Below the pieces are notes generated by a model, which worked only from the letters and a program-made list of their open reading frames with translations, was not told the origin of the DNA and did not search any database. A stretch of 64,000 nucleotides of DNA from Eustoma russellianum (lineage: Eukaryota > Streptophyta > Magnoliopsida > Gentianales > Gentianaceae), in assembly GCA_036186865.1 (NCBI GenBank), contig AP025065.1, forward strand, positions 7,769,709 to 7,833,708, read 5' to 3'. Position numbers and translations under genes: made by a program. Shown here one piece after another: positions 35,458 to 46,671 of the stretch. Numbering within the stretch: position 1 is the stretch's first letter; each line of letters starts with the position of its first letter.

Positions 35458-35876
35458 TGTTAGAATCAATTATATTAATTATAATTGATTGCTATAATCT
35501 CGTGATTTATTTGTAAATCACTAATGTGGATCACATGTATAACGTACTTGTACGTTATATTGGCTAGATACGTTGCAATTATTGACTGCATTAATTATCA
35601 GATTTGATTATGATTGATTGGCAATTATTAAGTTTCCTTGATGGAAGGAATTAATTGTCAGTCAAATAAGGAAGGGGGTCCCTGTCCTAGCCTATAAATA
35701 GAGTGCATGTGATATTCCATCAATCATAGCTATACAACATTCAGATAGGCATAGGCTGGAAGACACCATTTCCCACATGAATTCTTTTTGCAGCAGGCTG
35801 TCCATTCGAAGGCGACGACTAAGCGATAATGGCCGGAGGTAACTTTTGTGCTTCCGCGATTTATTTTGGCCTAACA
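35458..35876 (+). repeat. TE5 5' LTR
   Basis: 419 bp, TGTTAGAATC...GGCCTAACA. TATA box TATAAATA at 35693-35700. An inverted CGTAC/GTACG motif (ACGTACTTGTACGT) lies in the upstream part. Confidence 0.95.
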
Positions 35877-35878
35877 TT

Positions 35879-35890
35879 TGGTATCAGAGC
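35879..35890 (+). other. TE5 primer binding site (initiator Met tRNA)
   Basis: Perfect TGGTATCAGAGC two bases after the LTR. Confidence 0.95.
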
Positions 35891-37838
35891 CACCTCTGAC
35901 CATATCGTTCGTATTTAGAAAACTTTCTTCCGTACCTTTTAATGCAAATTAATCGTTCAAAGTTTACAGGATTATAGTTTTCGAGGCCTTCAGTATTCGA
36001 TTGTGTGTACGGTTGTTCTGCTGAAATTGCTGCATATGATTGCGTTCTGCCTCTGTGAGTGTCACTGCATCTTGACCAGCAAGTTTTCCTGTTAACACAG
36101 TTTAACACGGCACATTCTTTTATGTTATTAAAAGAAGCAATTCAATAAACAGTTTAAATTTGAGAAAAAGCTTCCGTAGGAACGGGGAAGTTCTTGGAGA
36201 TACGGCTAAGAAAGCATGTTAAAGAATAACATGCTTTAACATGTTCTTCTGTTAAATTTAACCAATTAATAATGAGATGGACGAAGATTCAGTTTTGCAT
36301 AAACTCCTTCCTTAAAGGATACAACATATATTTAGAGGATATTTTTTTACCAAATCTATTTGGAACCTATTTGTTAATGGGATTCTGATTTCTCTGCCAA
36401 TAAGGAACGTGCTTAAACTTTCCAAATGATTTAAGGTTTTGGGATTCGTTTTTGTTTCCATGAGTATAGATTAAAAGATTTGGGTTGGAATAACAATTGG
36501 TATATGAATTATTACTAAATAATATCAGTTGCATAAACAAGATGTGCATTCTTTACAATGTTGTCATTATAAAAGAAAATTAAACATGGACCTACTCAAC
36601 AAAGTTCTGGAGTCGGGGATATTTACTTTTGTACATCTTGCAGAATAGTTCCGCTATTCAGGGTCTTGGTTGTTTTATCTTCAGATGTTAATGGGTCTTG
36701 TTTTGAATCATATCACTGCAGAGAATGGTGCAATACATCTCAATCTTGTTTCTATTGGTTTCACTTTTTTTTTTGATGGCAATTAAAGTCATCTGCCGCC
36801 AGTGTGATATTCTTGTTGAGTTTGATTGTTCTTAATTTAATATTCTTGTTTCTTGCTTATCTGACCATTCCATACTTATTGGTTTGTACACTTTATTTAT
36901 CATAATTTGGATTATGTATGCATTTGAGAAAATTTGTGGCAAATACAAAAGGTGAACTATTGAAAGTGTGATAAATACACCGTACACGTAATTTCTGTCT
37001 AGAAAGTCGGTACTTAAGCGGGACCGTTGTGACCCCACCGCACGGCCTGAGACTTTACGTGGAATGGTAATACCTGTCTAGGAAATTGATTCATGATCTT
37101 TCCTGGGGTATTGCCGAATCGGTTCACTTCACATTTTCATTATGATTTCATCTTTTGTTGATGTCATATAAAGGATTTTTTAAAGTTGATGACATATAAA
37201 GAATTATTTTCTTAATTTTAAGATTAGTCGCAGCATCTTAAAATTATACGGTATAAAGAAAATATAATGTCATCATAACTATTGTTTTGATTAATAAGGT
37301 AATCACTCTGCCCCACAGGGAAGTGGTTGCTTTATTGATCAAGAAAATTAAACATAAACATTTCCTATGCCCACAGGTACGGAAATATTTTGGTTGTTTA
37401 ATTTTCATATCGTTTTAAAGAATAATTATATAAATATGTTGATGGCATGTAGAGGATTATTTTCTTAATTTTAAGATTAGCCACATCATCTTAAAATTAT
37501 ATGGTATAAAGAAAATAAAATGTCATCATACCTATGGTTTTGATTAATAAGGTAATCAATTTGCCCTACAGGGAATTGGTTATTTTATTGATCAAGAAAA
37601 TTAAACATAAACATTTCCTATGCCCACAGGTATGGAAATATTTTGGTTGTTTAATTTTCATATCGTTTAAGTATATTCTATTCATGAGTGCAAACTCTGC
37701 CCACAGGAAGGTTTAGAATATACTATTTGAATTAACTTGATTAATTTATTCTGGTTATACATGTTCATAGCATGATATGTGATTCTTGGATATGCAGTTG
37801 TTCCCACTACTGCTTTATTTGATTCTGCTAGTACTCCA
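35891..37838 (+). other. TE5 leader with 252-bp tandem duplication
   Basis: About 1.9 kb between the primer site and the first in-frame gag ATG (37839). It contains a tandem duplication (about 37187-37437 and 37438-37680) and five CCACAGG or CTACAGG motifs (near 37312, 37374, 37567, 37625 and 37702) that look like splice acceptors. GGATATGCAG at 37788-37797 directly precedes sequence conserved with gag. The true gag start may therefore lie on an upstream exon. This is inference. Confidence 0.6.
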
Positions 37839-38792
37839 ATGCTGACTGGTGACAATTATACTGAATGGAAGGATATCATCCTTTTGACGTTAGGGTGTAT
37901 GGACTTAGACCTTGCACTCCGTGAGGAGAAACCACCAAATCTCACGGAATCAAGTATGCCATCTGAGAGGTCTAGTTACGAACGCTGGGAGCGATCTAAT
38001 CGCCTCGGCATGATGCTCATCAAGTCTTGTATAAGTCCAAGCATCAGGGGTTCTATCCCTAATCTTGATAATGTCAAAGCTTACATGAAAGCCATTGATG
38101 AACAATTCGTAAGCTATGACAAGGCGGTTGCCAACACCCTTATGAAGAGGCTTTCAAACATGACCCATGACAGAAGCCGTGGTGTGCGCGAGCACATCAT
38201 GGAGATGAGGGACATTGTTGCAAAATTAAGCTCCCTAAAGGTTGAAATCTCGGAGTCATTCCTGGTGCATTTCGTACTCAACTCTCTCCCTTCAGAGTTC
38301 ACTCCATTCAAGATCTCGTACAACACATATAAAGAAAACTGGTCAATTAATGAACTTCTGACCATGTGTGTTCAAGAGGAGCAGAGGTTGAAGAATGAGT
38401 CCATTGAGTCTGTGCATCTAGCGACTCATTTTAAGAGAAATGCAAAGAAGGGCAAAGGTGTTCCAATGAAGAAAACTTGCAATAAAGACAAATGTCGGTT
38501 TTGCAAGAAAAATGGACACTGGAAGAAAGATTGCCTGAAATATAAAGGATGGCTGAAGAAGAAAGGTAATTTGTCTTTTGTGTGTCATGAATCTAATTTT
38601 ATTGAGGTTTCTAATAATACATGGTGGATTGATTGTGGTTCTACAATTCACATTGCGAAAACCATGCAGGGTTTTCTAAACCTGAGGAAGCCAAATGAAA
38701 GTGAGCAATGCATCTATTCTGGAAGCCGGATGCGCTCTACTGTTGAAGGAGTGGGATCTTATAGGCTCATTTTGAAAACGGTTTCAACTTGA
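37839..38792 (+). CDS. TE5 gag and protease start
   Basis: The open frame extends back to 37779 without an ATG. The first in-frame ATG is 37839 (MLTGDNYTEWKDIILLTLG). The gag UBN2-type region follows, then a zinc knuckle CRFCKKNGHWKKDC at about 38494-38535 and the protease active-site segment WWIDCGSTIHI at about 38622-38654. The frame ends at TGA 38790-38792 before the rest of the protease. Homology continues in another frame across about 38800-38886 (KRCIINENSSSLWHKRLGH region). Confidence 0.88.
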   Translation: MLTGDNYTEWKDIILLTLGCMDLDLALREEKPPNLTESSMPSERSSYERWERSNRLGMMLIKSCISPSIRGSIPNLDNVKAYMKAIDEQFVSYDKAVANTLMKRLSNMTHDRSRGVREHIMEMRDIVAKLSSLKVEISESFLVHFVLNSLPSEFTPFKISYNTYKENWSINELLTMCVQEEQRLKNESIESVHLATHFKRNAKKGKGVPMKKTCNKDKCRFCKKNGHWKKDCLKYKGWLKKKGNLSFVCHESNFIEVSNNTWWIDCGSTIHIAKTMQGFLNLRKPNESEQCIYSGSRMRSTVEGVGSYRLILKTVST

Positions 38793-38799
38793 GTTAGAT

Positions 38800-40110
38800 C
38801 CCATTTACGAGTATACTCTTTTAACAGAAACTGGTACAAAGCGTTGTATTATCAATGAGAACTCATCAAGTCTTTGGCACAAAAGATTGGGACATATCTC
38901 AATCGAAAGAATGAAAAGATTGGTGAATGAAGGAGTTTTACAAACTCTATACTTTACTGATTTAGGTACTTGTGTTGGATGCATAAAAGGCAAGCAAACC
39001 AACAAGACCATTAAGGGTGACAAAAGAAGTTCTCAACCTCTTGAAATCATACACACGGATATCTGTGGACCTTTTCATACACCTTGCTTGAATGGTCAGA
39101 AATACTTCGTTTCATTTATCGACGACTATTCAAAGTTCATTTATCTCTATCTTCTATTTGAAAAATCTAAAGCACTTGATGCATTCAAAATCTTCAAATT
39201 AGAAGTAGAGAAACAAAAGGAGAAGACAATTAAAATTGTTCGATCTGATAGAGGTGGTGAATATTATGGACGTTACACAGAAAAAGGACATATGATTGGT
39301 CCATTTGCCGAATTCCTTCAAAAGGAGGGTATTGTTGCTCAATACACCATGCTTGGCACACCACAACAAAATGGTGTTGCTGAAAGAAGGAATCAGACTC
39401 TTATGGACATGGTCAGGAGCATGATTAGCACAACAAATTTGCCTATATCCTTTTGGAGTGAAGCTCTAAAAACCGCTGTGTATGTTTTAAATAGGGTTCC
39501 ATCTAAGATCGTTCCTAAAACACCTTTCGAGTTATGGAATGGTTGGAAACCATGTTTAAAACATTTACACATATGGGGCTGTCTAGTTGAAGTTAGGGTA
39601 TACAACTCAAACATAAAGAAATTGGATGCACGAACAAAAGGCGGTTATTTCATTGGATATGCAATTAACTCCAAAGGGTATAGATTTTACTATCACTCAC
39701 ATACTCCTAAAGTGGTTGAAGCTAGAAATACTAAGTTTCTAGAGGATCCTGAAGTGAGTGGGAGTGATTCGAATCGAGAATTCAATTTTGAGGAAATAAG
39801 GGATACACATGTTGTACCTTTATATACAGACAATTCGGTTGATATTCATCATAATGAAGAGTCACCAATTGTACAACCTCAAATTGAAGAATCACATCAA
39901 GAACAAACCGAACCCACTAATCCCACATCTACTGAACCAGTGGGAGTGCGAAGATCCTCAAGAACTAAAAGGTCAGTAATTTCTAGCGATTATGTTGTAT
40001 ATCTTCAAGAGTCCGACTATGACATTGGACTAAATCATGACCCTATCTCGTTTTCACAAGCCATGAGTTGTGACAAATCATCACTATGGTACGATGCCAT
40101 GAAAGAGTAG
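38800..40110 (+). CDS. TE5 integrase
   Basis: GHISIERMKRLVNEG with CVGCIKGK (zinc region), then IIHTDICGPFHTP (first Asp), IVRSDRGGEYYG (second Asp) and TPQQNGVAERRNQTLMDM (Glu): a complete D,D,E triad. The stop TAG at 40108-40110 (in ...MKE-stop-MESM) probably derives from a Gln codon by one C-to-T change, since RT continues in the same frame. Confidence 0.9.
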   Translation, partial: PIYEYTLLTETGTKRCIINENSSSLWHKRLGHISIERMKRLVNEGVLQTLYFTDLGTCVGCIKGKQTNKTIKGDKRSSQPLEIIHTDICGPFHTPCLNGQKYFVSFIDDYSKFIYLYLLFEKSKALDAFKIFKLEVEKQKEKTIKIVRSDRGGEYYGRYTEKGHMIGPFAEFLQKEGIVAQYTMLGTPQQNGVAERRNQTLMDMVRSMISTTNLPISFWSEALKTAVYVLNRVPSKIVPKTPFELWNGWKPCLKHLHIWGCLVEVRVYNSNIKKLDARTKGGYFIGYAINSKGYRFYYHSHTPKVVEARNTKFLEDPEVSGSDSNREFNFEEIRDTHVVPLYTDNSVDIHHNEESPIVQPQIEESHQEQTEPTNPTSTEPVGVRRSSRTKRSVISSDYVVYLQESDYDIGLNHDPISFSQAMSCDKSSLWYDAMKE

Positions 40111-40764
40111 ATGGAATCAATGGCTAAAAACAATGTTTGGGAACTTGTTCCGTTACCAAACAGAGCCTCTGTGGTGGGATGCAAATGGGTCTTTAAGACC
40201 AAAAGAGACTCGTTTGGTAACATTGAACGATATAAAGCCAGACTTGTAGCCAAAGGTTTCACTCAGAAAGAAGGCATTGATTACCATGAAACCTTCTCTC
40301 CAGTCTCAAAGAAGGATTCATTTCGGATAATCATGGCATTAGTAGCTCATTTTGATCTCGAGCTACATCAAATGGATGTGAAAACTGCGTTTTTGAATGG
40401 GGTCTTTGATGAAGAGGTATACATTCGTCAACCTGAAGGCTTTGTCAATTCTGATAATGATCAACTGGTTTGCAAATTGATTAAATCCATATATGGGCTT
40501 AAACAGGCTTCACGTCATTGGAACATTAGGTTTCATGAGGTAGTCCCTTCATTCGGTTTCGTAGAGAACATTGTTGATCAATGTATATACCTCAAGATGA
40601 GTGGGAGCAAATACATTTTCTTAGTCCTATATGTGGATGATATTCTACTAGCAAGCAGTGATCTTGGGTTATTGCATGAGACTAAGCGATTTCTCGCTTT
40701 GAACTTTGATATGAAGGATATGAGTGAAGCATTTTATGTCCTTGGTAGAGATTCACAGAGATAG
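40111..40764 (+). CDS. TE5 reverse transcriptase
   Basis: VGCKWVFKTKRDSFGNIERY, HQMDVKTAFLNGVFDEEVYI, KSIYGLKQASRHWNIRF and the intact catalytic LYVDDILLASSD are present. The frame ends at 40764, and homology (GLSQKAYIIKVLEKF) goes on in another frame to about 40890. Confidence 0.92.
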   Translation: MESMAKNNVWELVPLPNRASVVGCKWVFKTKRDSFGNIERYKARLVAKGFTQKEGIDYHETFSPVSKKDSFRIIMALVAHFDLELHQMDVKTAFLNGVFDEEVYIRQPEGFVNSDNDQLVCKLIKSIYGLKQASRHWNIRFHEVVPSFGFVENIVDQCIYLKMSGSKYIFLVLYVDDILLASSDLGLLHETKRFLALNFDMKDMSEAFYVLGRDSQR

Positions 40765-41242
40765 AACAAGTAAAATACTTGGTCTTTCTCAGAAGGCCTA
40801 CATCATCAAAGTACTTGAGAAATTTGCTATACAGAATTGTGCATCCATTGTGTCACCTATTGTCAAAGGAGAAATAAAGATTAAACATTATTGCTTCATC
40901 CACGATGGAGGCTGAGTTCATTGCATGCTATGAAGCTACGTCACAGGCCTTATGGATGAGAAATCTCATCAGTGGTCTTAAAGTTGTCGATATAACAGAC
41001 CCATAAAGATTTTCTGCAACAATTTAGCTACTGTGTTCTTTGCGAAAAATAATAAAAGTGGGAGTCGCAGTAAACATATCGACATAAAGTATTTGAAGGT
41101 CAAAGATCATGTTAAACAAGGAGAAATAAAGATTGAACACGTTAGGACGGAGTCAATGGTTGCTGATCCTATGACTAAAGAATTACCGGTTAAAGTTTTC
41201 AGGCATCATGCTACTGATATGGGACTTCTTAGTTCTCCTTGA
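40765..41242 (+). pseudogene. TE5 RNase H remnant with large deletion
   Basis: After SIVSPIVKGEIKIKHY the sequence jumps to the middle of RNase H (STMEAEFIACYEATSQALWM near 40898-40955). The first catalytic Asp region and connection domain, roughly 180 residues in relatives, are absent. The C-terminal part (SGSRSKHIDIKYLKVKDHVK, MVADPMTKELPVKVF) is present. Confidence 0.82.
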
Positions 41243-41560
41243 TTTGTTGTACTTCGATCTTATTTTGTCTAGACATTTGTTGACTTTGAATATGCGCATT
41301 TAAAGTTGTAGGATCTATTTGATCCATGGACGTGGACCCATTTTGAGATGATTTATAGTAAATCATTCATTTTGTTCGATTGAGAGTATGATGCATTGTA
41401 ATTCTTGGAAGGGAGTGCTTGACATCAAAGCATGACCGCCTTGATTCGTGTGTTGTATTTTCAATCTAAGTTTGGTAGTCAATAGATCCAAGTGACAATA
41501 AATTATGGCCATGTTGTTTTGTCACTTATGCTGGGTAATCTGGCATTCTACATGTTATCC

Positions 41561-41571
41561 AAGTGGGAGAA
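41561..41571 (+). other. TE5 polypurine tract
   Basis: AAGTGGGAGAA directly before the 3' LTR. Confidence 0.85.
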
Positions 41572-41990
41572 TGTTAGAATCAATTATATTAATTATAATT
41601 GATTGTTATAATCTCGTGATTTATTTGTAAATCACTAATGTGGATCACATGTATAACGTACCTGTACGTTATATTGGCTAGATACGCTGCAATTATTGAC
41701 TGCATTAATCATCAGATTTGATTATGATTGATTGACAATTATTAAATTTCCTTGATGGAAGGAATTAATTGTAAGTCAAATAAGGAAGGGGGTCTCTGGC
41801 CTAGCCTATAAATAGAGGGCCTGTGATATTCCATCAATCATAGCTATACAGCATTCAGATAGGCATAGGCTGGAAGACTCCATTTCCCACAGGAATTCTT
41901 TTTGCAGCAGGCTGTCCATTCGAAGTCGACGACTAAGCGATAATGACCGGAGGTAACTTTTATGCTTCCGCGATTTATTTTGGCCTAACA
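41572..41990 (+). repeat. TE5 3' LTR
   Basis: 419 bp, ends as in the 5' LTR. TATA box TATAAATA at 41807-41814. Confidence 0.95.
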
Positions 41991-42402
41991 TTAAATTCCT
42001 TGCAGCCAGCAGATAAATGGAGGAAAGTGAAAAGGAAAAGCAAATTTGATGTTTTGTTACCTATGGTGGCAACGTGCTGGAGCAAATGAATGAAACAAAT
42101 TGGGGAGCTGCTATATTATTTTCTCTTCTCTCTTCAAGCAGGGGCGGCAGAGTGGATTCTTTGGTGTGTGTACAATTTGCTTAGATTAGGATATTAAATC
42201 GATAAGTATATAGTAGGTAAACTAAGTATATTCTAACTAAGTTTAGGATTTATCATGGAAATTCTATCATATTTTCTTATTTGGATTTGATTTATGACTT
42301 ATCCTAGTTTCAAAATTCTAAATAGACTAGGATTTATCATTTTTTTATTAAATTTTCCTTTTTCTCTTTTTTTTAACCTAAAGTCACGGATGTAACATTA
42401 AC

Positions 42403-42722
42403 AGACTATTCAATCGACCTGGTGATGGTTCAAATCTTGTGAGCTCATGTGTAGGTTTTTGGGATGACATGCGCAATAAGAAAAATAAAAACTTTTGAAA
42501 TAGTATCCGTATGCTATCGCATAAAAACTGGTAAATTTATTGTAAAATAAAAGAATCTAATGAAATTCATTATCAAAAATGTATTTCTTTTCTTGGTGAA
42601 ATGTAAATTTTTATTATCTAAGTGAATCATTACATCATCAGTGGATGCAATCGATACAGAAAACCCTAAACACTTGAGGCAACATGGTGCCTCAAAATAT
42701 GGGAACAATCTTTGTATAACTA
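42403..42722. other. Copy B of host duplication, last part, and spacer
   Basis: 42398 to about 42510 aligns to copy A after GGTTAACAG (shared GTTTTTGGGATGA and AAAACTTTTG phrases). The rest is AT-rich without a gene. Confidence 0.65.
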
Positions 42723-44146
42723 TGTTGGAATATAAATTGTTTTGATGAAATTAAAAGATTTTTTAAAAGAGTTAAAAAAGTATTTCATACTTGGAAATTA
42801 AAGCAAAATGAGAAAAACACTGTGAGACATCGATCTCATATAGATCTATTGATATATACATCAATCTCTCAAAAAGAGACATCCATCGATCTATCTTAGG
42901 ATAATCCAAGGTTGGAACCATACTGTGAGACATCGATCTCTAAAGCTAGGACACATCAATCGATCGATGTGACGTCAGTCTCTAAAGATAGAGACATCGA
43001 TCGATTGATGTAATGAAGGTTCAAAGTTGAAACCTTACCGTGAGACATCGATCTCTAAATAATGATACATCGATTGGTCGATGTACATCAGTCTCTTGAA
43101 GACTAGACATCGATTGATCGATGTATGTAAGGTACAAAACTGAAATCTTACTGTGAGACATCGATCTCTAAACAATTAGACATCAATCGGTCGATGTATA
43201 TCAGTCTCTCAAAGAAGAGACATCGATCGGTCGATGTATGAAATGTGCAAAACTGGAACCTTACTAGAAGACATCGATCTCTCAACACAGATACATCGAT
43301 CGCTCGATGTCGTCCAGGATTCACATTTTTATGACCATTGCAACAAAATCCAAGAAAGATCTAAGGTGTTTTCTCTCTCCAATATTGCTCAAATTTGTTG
43401 TGGACTTTTTTCTTACATTAATCATGCTTCCTTTACTATTGTATCCGTATCTAAGACTTTCTAGGGTGGCTTTAGAGGATCAATTCAATCCATAGGGTGG
43501 CTAAAGACTATTTGGACATTGCCAAGACTTATGATTGAGTTGAAGACATGAGGCAGACTGTGAAAACATGGCTCACACCCTCTATAAATTGAAGAAGCTC
43601 ATATGAGGGCAATACACACTTTCATCCTCTTCAAGCTTCACATTTTATTGTTGTAAAAATCTCTCATTTGTGCAAAAGTTGCTTAATGCTTGTTAAGCTC
43701 TTATTGCTTGTTTTTCATTGTTGTAATTTTTCGAAATCGACTATGAGAAAATTCTTTGAGTGGACTTTGTTGAAGTTGTGAGGAAGCACGAACTTGTTCT
43801 TGCTTATAGATGGAGTTGTTGTTGCACAAAGTTGTTTTGTGCACGAAGTTGTTGTTGTGATCAATTATACTAAGTTGTTAGTGTATGTATTGCTGTTGTT
43901 GTTCTTAGTAAGATTAATAAGGAGAGTATCTGCTGAAAATCCACTTAGGAAACAAAGTGGTAGTGGAGTAGAATCATTTAAGATTCAAACCATTCTATAC
44001 TGGGCGCATTCAGTATCTCTCATCTCCCTTTTGTATTTTGATTTGGAGTTCATTTGAGTTGGAGTTAGCTAAAAATGAGAAAATTCTGCAAAATTACCGA
44101 GCACTCTATTCACTCCTCCTCTAGAGTGATTGTCATGGGCCTAACA
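42723..44146 (+). mobile_element. Solo LTR of the TE1 (SIRE-like) family
   Basis: 1424 bp, TGTTGGAATAT...GGGCCTAACA, clearly homologous to the TE1 LTRs but more diverged. It has an ATCGAT array at about 42826-43312 and a TATA box TATAAATT at 43583-43590. No primer site follows and no polypurine tract precedes it. Flanks AACTA and AACCC are not a clean target duplication, so an old solo LTR or a truncated element are both possible. Confidence 0.82.
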
Positions 44147-44370
44147 AACCCTACACACATTGGTACATATTCTATGAATTACATCAAGAAATACAAAAAG
44201 TAGTCTCTCAAGAATAATTATGTCCCTATCTTGCTAAGGTAAATAGTTGCGTTCAAGGTAATCTTAATTGCCTTGGCACGCAGAGACTTGCCCTTGGGCG
44301 GTCTTCTGCCCCATGCCAAGACTTAAGGAAGCGTGCTGAGATTAGTTGGCATGCCAAGCCAACTTGAAAT
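44147..44370. other. Spacer
   Basis: Short host sequence between the solo LTR and TE7, ending in the GAAAT target duplication. It holds a repeated TTGGCATGCCAAG-type phrase (near 44288-44365). No gene is seen. Confidence 0.6.
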
Positions 44371-45215
44371 TGTTAGAAAAACAGCAAAAGAATGGACAAA
44401 CAAACAATATCAACACAATAAGATTGTAGAGACGTGATAGAAATCACTATCCTTAAAAGCAATGTTGCCTCCACCGGTTGAGCAAGGTGAACTACAAACA
44501 AATGCTTTCTAGGATTTAACGGCTTTCCTTGTTCGTTTGCTCTACAAGAAAGAGATTGAACTTGCAAAGAGAAGTGTTTGAATGTAGAGGAGAGGAGGAA
44601 AGCAATATTTCTGAAAACTACACAATTTTTGCAAAGTTGTAGTATATTCTTTAATATAACCAAGCCTTGTATTTATAGGCATAGGTTAGATGGAAAACAC
44701 ACTTTGAAAACCTATTTCAGCAGTTTACTACTCCTCAAGTTAGTTAAATAACGTTCACAAATGAAGGGAGATGATTCTTGGATCAAAAGATGCAATTCAA
44801 AGTGAAAAGTTCTGTCTTTTGGTACATCGATCGATTGATGTCATCGATCGATGTTCGACAGAAACTTCCAGCTTTGCTTCCTGACCACATAGATTGATCG
44901 ATGTGATCCATCGAAGTGATGTCATCGATCTATTTTGGACAGAAAATTCCAACTTTGCACCATACCACATCGATCGATCGATGTCATCAATTGATGTCAC
45001 ATTGATCGATCGATGTCATCGATCTATGTCCAACAGAATACTCAACTTCATTTCAGCTTTCACTTGGGTCGATCCAACTCACACATGGATCCATCCAAGT
45101 GATTTCTTTCAAGCTTAAATGTTCAAATCATCAATCAAACTCCTAAACAACAACACATATCTTTTTATATAAGTTTAGAGCACATTTTGAAGTACTTTAA
45201 CGTACTTTTCCGACA
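44371..45215 (-). repeat. TE7 3' LTR
   Basis: ATCGAT array at about 44823-45098. TATA box (TATAAATA on the minus strand) at 44670-44677, about 145 bp downstream in the sense direction. The adjacent polypurine tract (GTCGGGGAT on the minus strand) is at 45216-45224. Confidence 0.9.
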
Positions 45216-45224
45216 ATCCCCGAC

Positions 45225-45799
45225 ATGATCCAAACTTATGTACAAACACTCTCGAATGTTAACAAACTAACCTCTGTACTATCAAACGAAGACAATGGCA
45301 CATAATGGACAATGACTTACGTCTTGAATTGCCACTTAGTACAAGAGAAGTATATAAACGGAAATTAGATGACATTGACATCTTGAATCTTACCTCTCTA
45401 TTATTTATATAAACTTACAACCGACAATGTCATTGGCTAGTTTCAGGCAAGCTTGCGGCATGGTGTGATATCGGTCATGCACCCAGTCCCAGGTTTTCAT
45501 AAGTGGTCTAGTGAGTTGTTCCAAACTCTCATAGGAAGCAGCACTACCTCCACGCTTATATAGGTGAAATTCATCAAGTGTGCACTGCTCACACCACCAT
45601 ACAACATGTCTAAGTATTTCATTAAGAGATTCTAATAAATCTCACCCTCGTTTATTTGCAACAGCACCATAGGAAGAGACAAAATGATAGTACTTGTAGA
45701 ACTTTTATATGACTTGTTTTTACCATTGAACCCTATTTGTAGGATCTCAACTAATAGTGGGTTGGGTTGCTGTGATACAAAGTTCACAGCAATGGAATC
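45225..45799 (-). other. TE7 3' untranslated region
   Basis: Non-coding sequence between RNase H and the 3' LTR. It resembles the corresponding part of TE2 in word content (CCACTTCCCATGTTCATATAGG versus CTACCTCCACGCTTATATAGG type phrases). No further feature is seen. Confidence 0.55.
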
Positions 45800-46530
45800 A
45801 GTCCCATTCCCCTCGATGCTTGTTGGACTAACTTCTTGTTTAGTCCTTTAGTTAAAGGGTCTGCTAGATTCAACTCGGTTCTTATAAACTTCAAGTTAAT
45901 CACTCCTAAACTAATTAGATCCCGCACAATATTGTGTCTCAATCTGATATGCCGGCTCTTTCCATTGTAGATCTTATTCTTCGCTCGAGCAATCGCTACC
46001 TACGAATCACAATGTATAGAAACAGAAGGCATAGGTTTATACCACAAAGGAATATCAACTAACAGGTAACCATTTAGCTTCCGTTGCAGCAAGTTCCAAA
46101 GCAATAAACTCATATTCTATTGTAGATCTTGCTATACATGTTTGTGTAGACGATTTCTAAGAAATGGCTCCACCACCCAAAGTGAATACATAACCATTAG
46201 TTGAATTAATCTCATCATTATCGGATACCCAATTAGCATCACAGAAACCTTCTAACACGGATGGAAATCCATTAAACACAAGACACAGATCCATCGTTCC
46301 TTTAAAGCAGTCCAATGTTCACTACTTGGATTATGAGTATATCTGGCTAGTCTATTTACTACATAGGCAATGTTGAGTCCTGTGCAATTCAGTAGATACA
46401 TTATACTTTCAATTATTCTAGCATACTCAACTTGTGAGATACTGTTATTTCTATTTTTCTTCAAGTGTACTGCAAGATCATAAGGAGTACTCACGGGTTT
46501 AACATCAAAGAAATTAAATATTTTCAACAC
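45800..46530 (-). pseudogene. TE7 RNase H and connection region
   Basis: 46530-46252 encodes FDVKPVSTPYDLAVHLKKN and GLNIAYVVNRLARYTHNPS. Further down, in other frames, FTLGGGAIS and STIEYEFIALELAATEA-like stretches (about 46100-46170) mark RNase H. Confidence 0.75.
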
Positions 46531-46671
46531 ATTTTTTCAACATAATGGGATTGAGACAAGGCATAACCCCCACAATTCTCGACTAACTTCAAACTTAGTA
46601 TCAAATCAGCCTTACCCATATCTTTCATGACAAGATGGAGGATAAAAATGTTTTAGTACTATTCACAACAT

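Larger units (their letters stand above)
35458..41990 (+). mobile_element. TE5: Ty1/Copia LTR retrotransposon nested in the solo LTR
   Basis: 6533 bp with target duplication TTAAA at 35453-35457 and 41991-41995. Two 419-bp LTRs of equal length differ at about 17 positions by direct comparison (roughly 96% identical). There is a perfect initiator-Met primer site, a 1.9-kb leader, and gag, protease, integrase and RT in nearly full length. Most of RNase H is deleted. Only a few lesions interrupt the frame, making this the best preserved Copia element in the window after its deletion is set aside. Confidence 0.93.
33057..42397 (-). mobile_element. Gypsy-type solo LTR (2.8 kb) split by TE5
   Basis: The plus-strand ends are TGTAGCGACCC at 33057 and GGATGTAACA at 42397, flanked by target duplication TTAAC (33052-33056 and 42398-42402). 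TGTAGC at the left matches the minus-oriented ends of Gypsy LTRs such as TE8. No gag-pol is present, so this is a solo LTR left by recombination, with about 2.8 kb after subtracting TE5 (35458-41990 plus one TTAAA). Copy A shows the uninterrupted host site GGTTAACAG. It lacks the ATCGAT array. Confidence 0.82.

Noticed and set aside
42403..42500. SINE-like GGTTCAAATC box in copy B
   Set aside because: There is no box A at the correct distance and no target duplication, and the same region in copy A has a different sequence at the box.
42826..43312. CRISPR-like array (short palindromic repeats with spacers)
   Set aside because: Spacers are similar to each other, the array lies inside a plant LTR, and no cas-type genes exist in this eukaryotic sequence.
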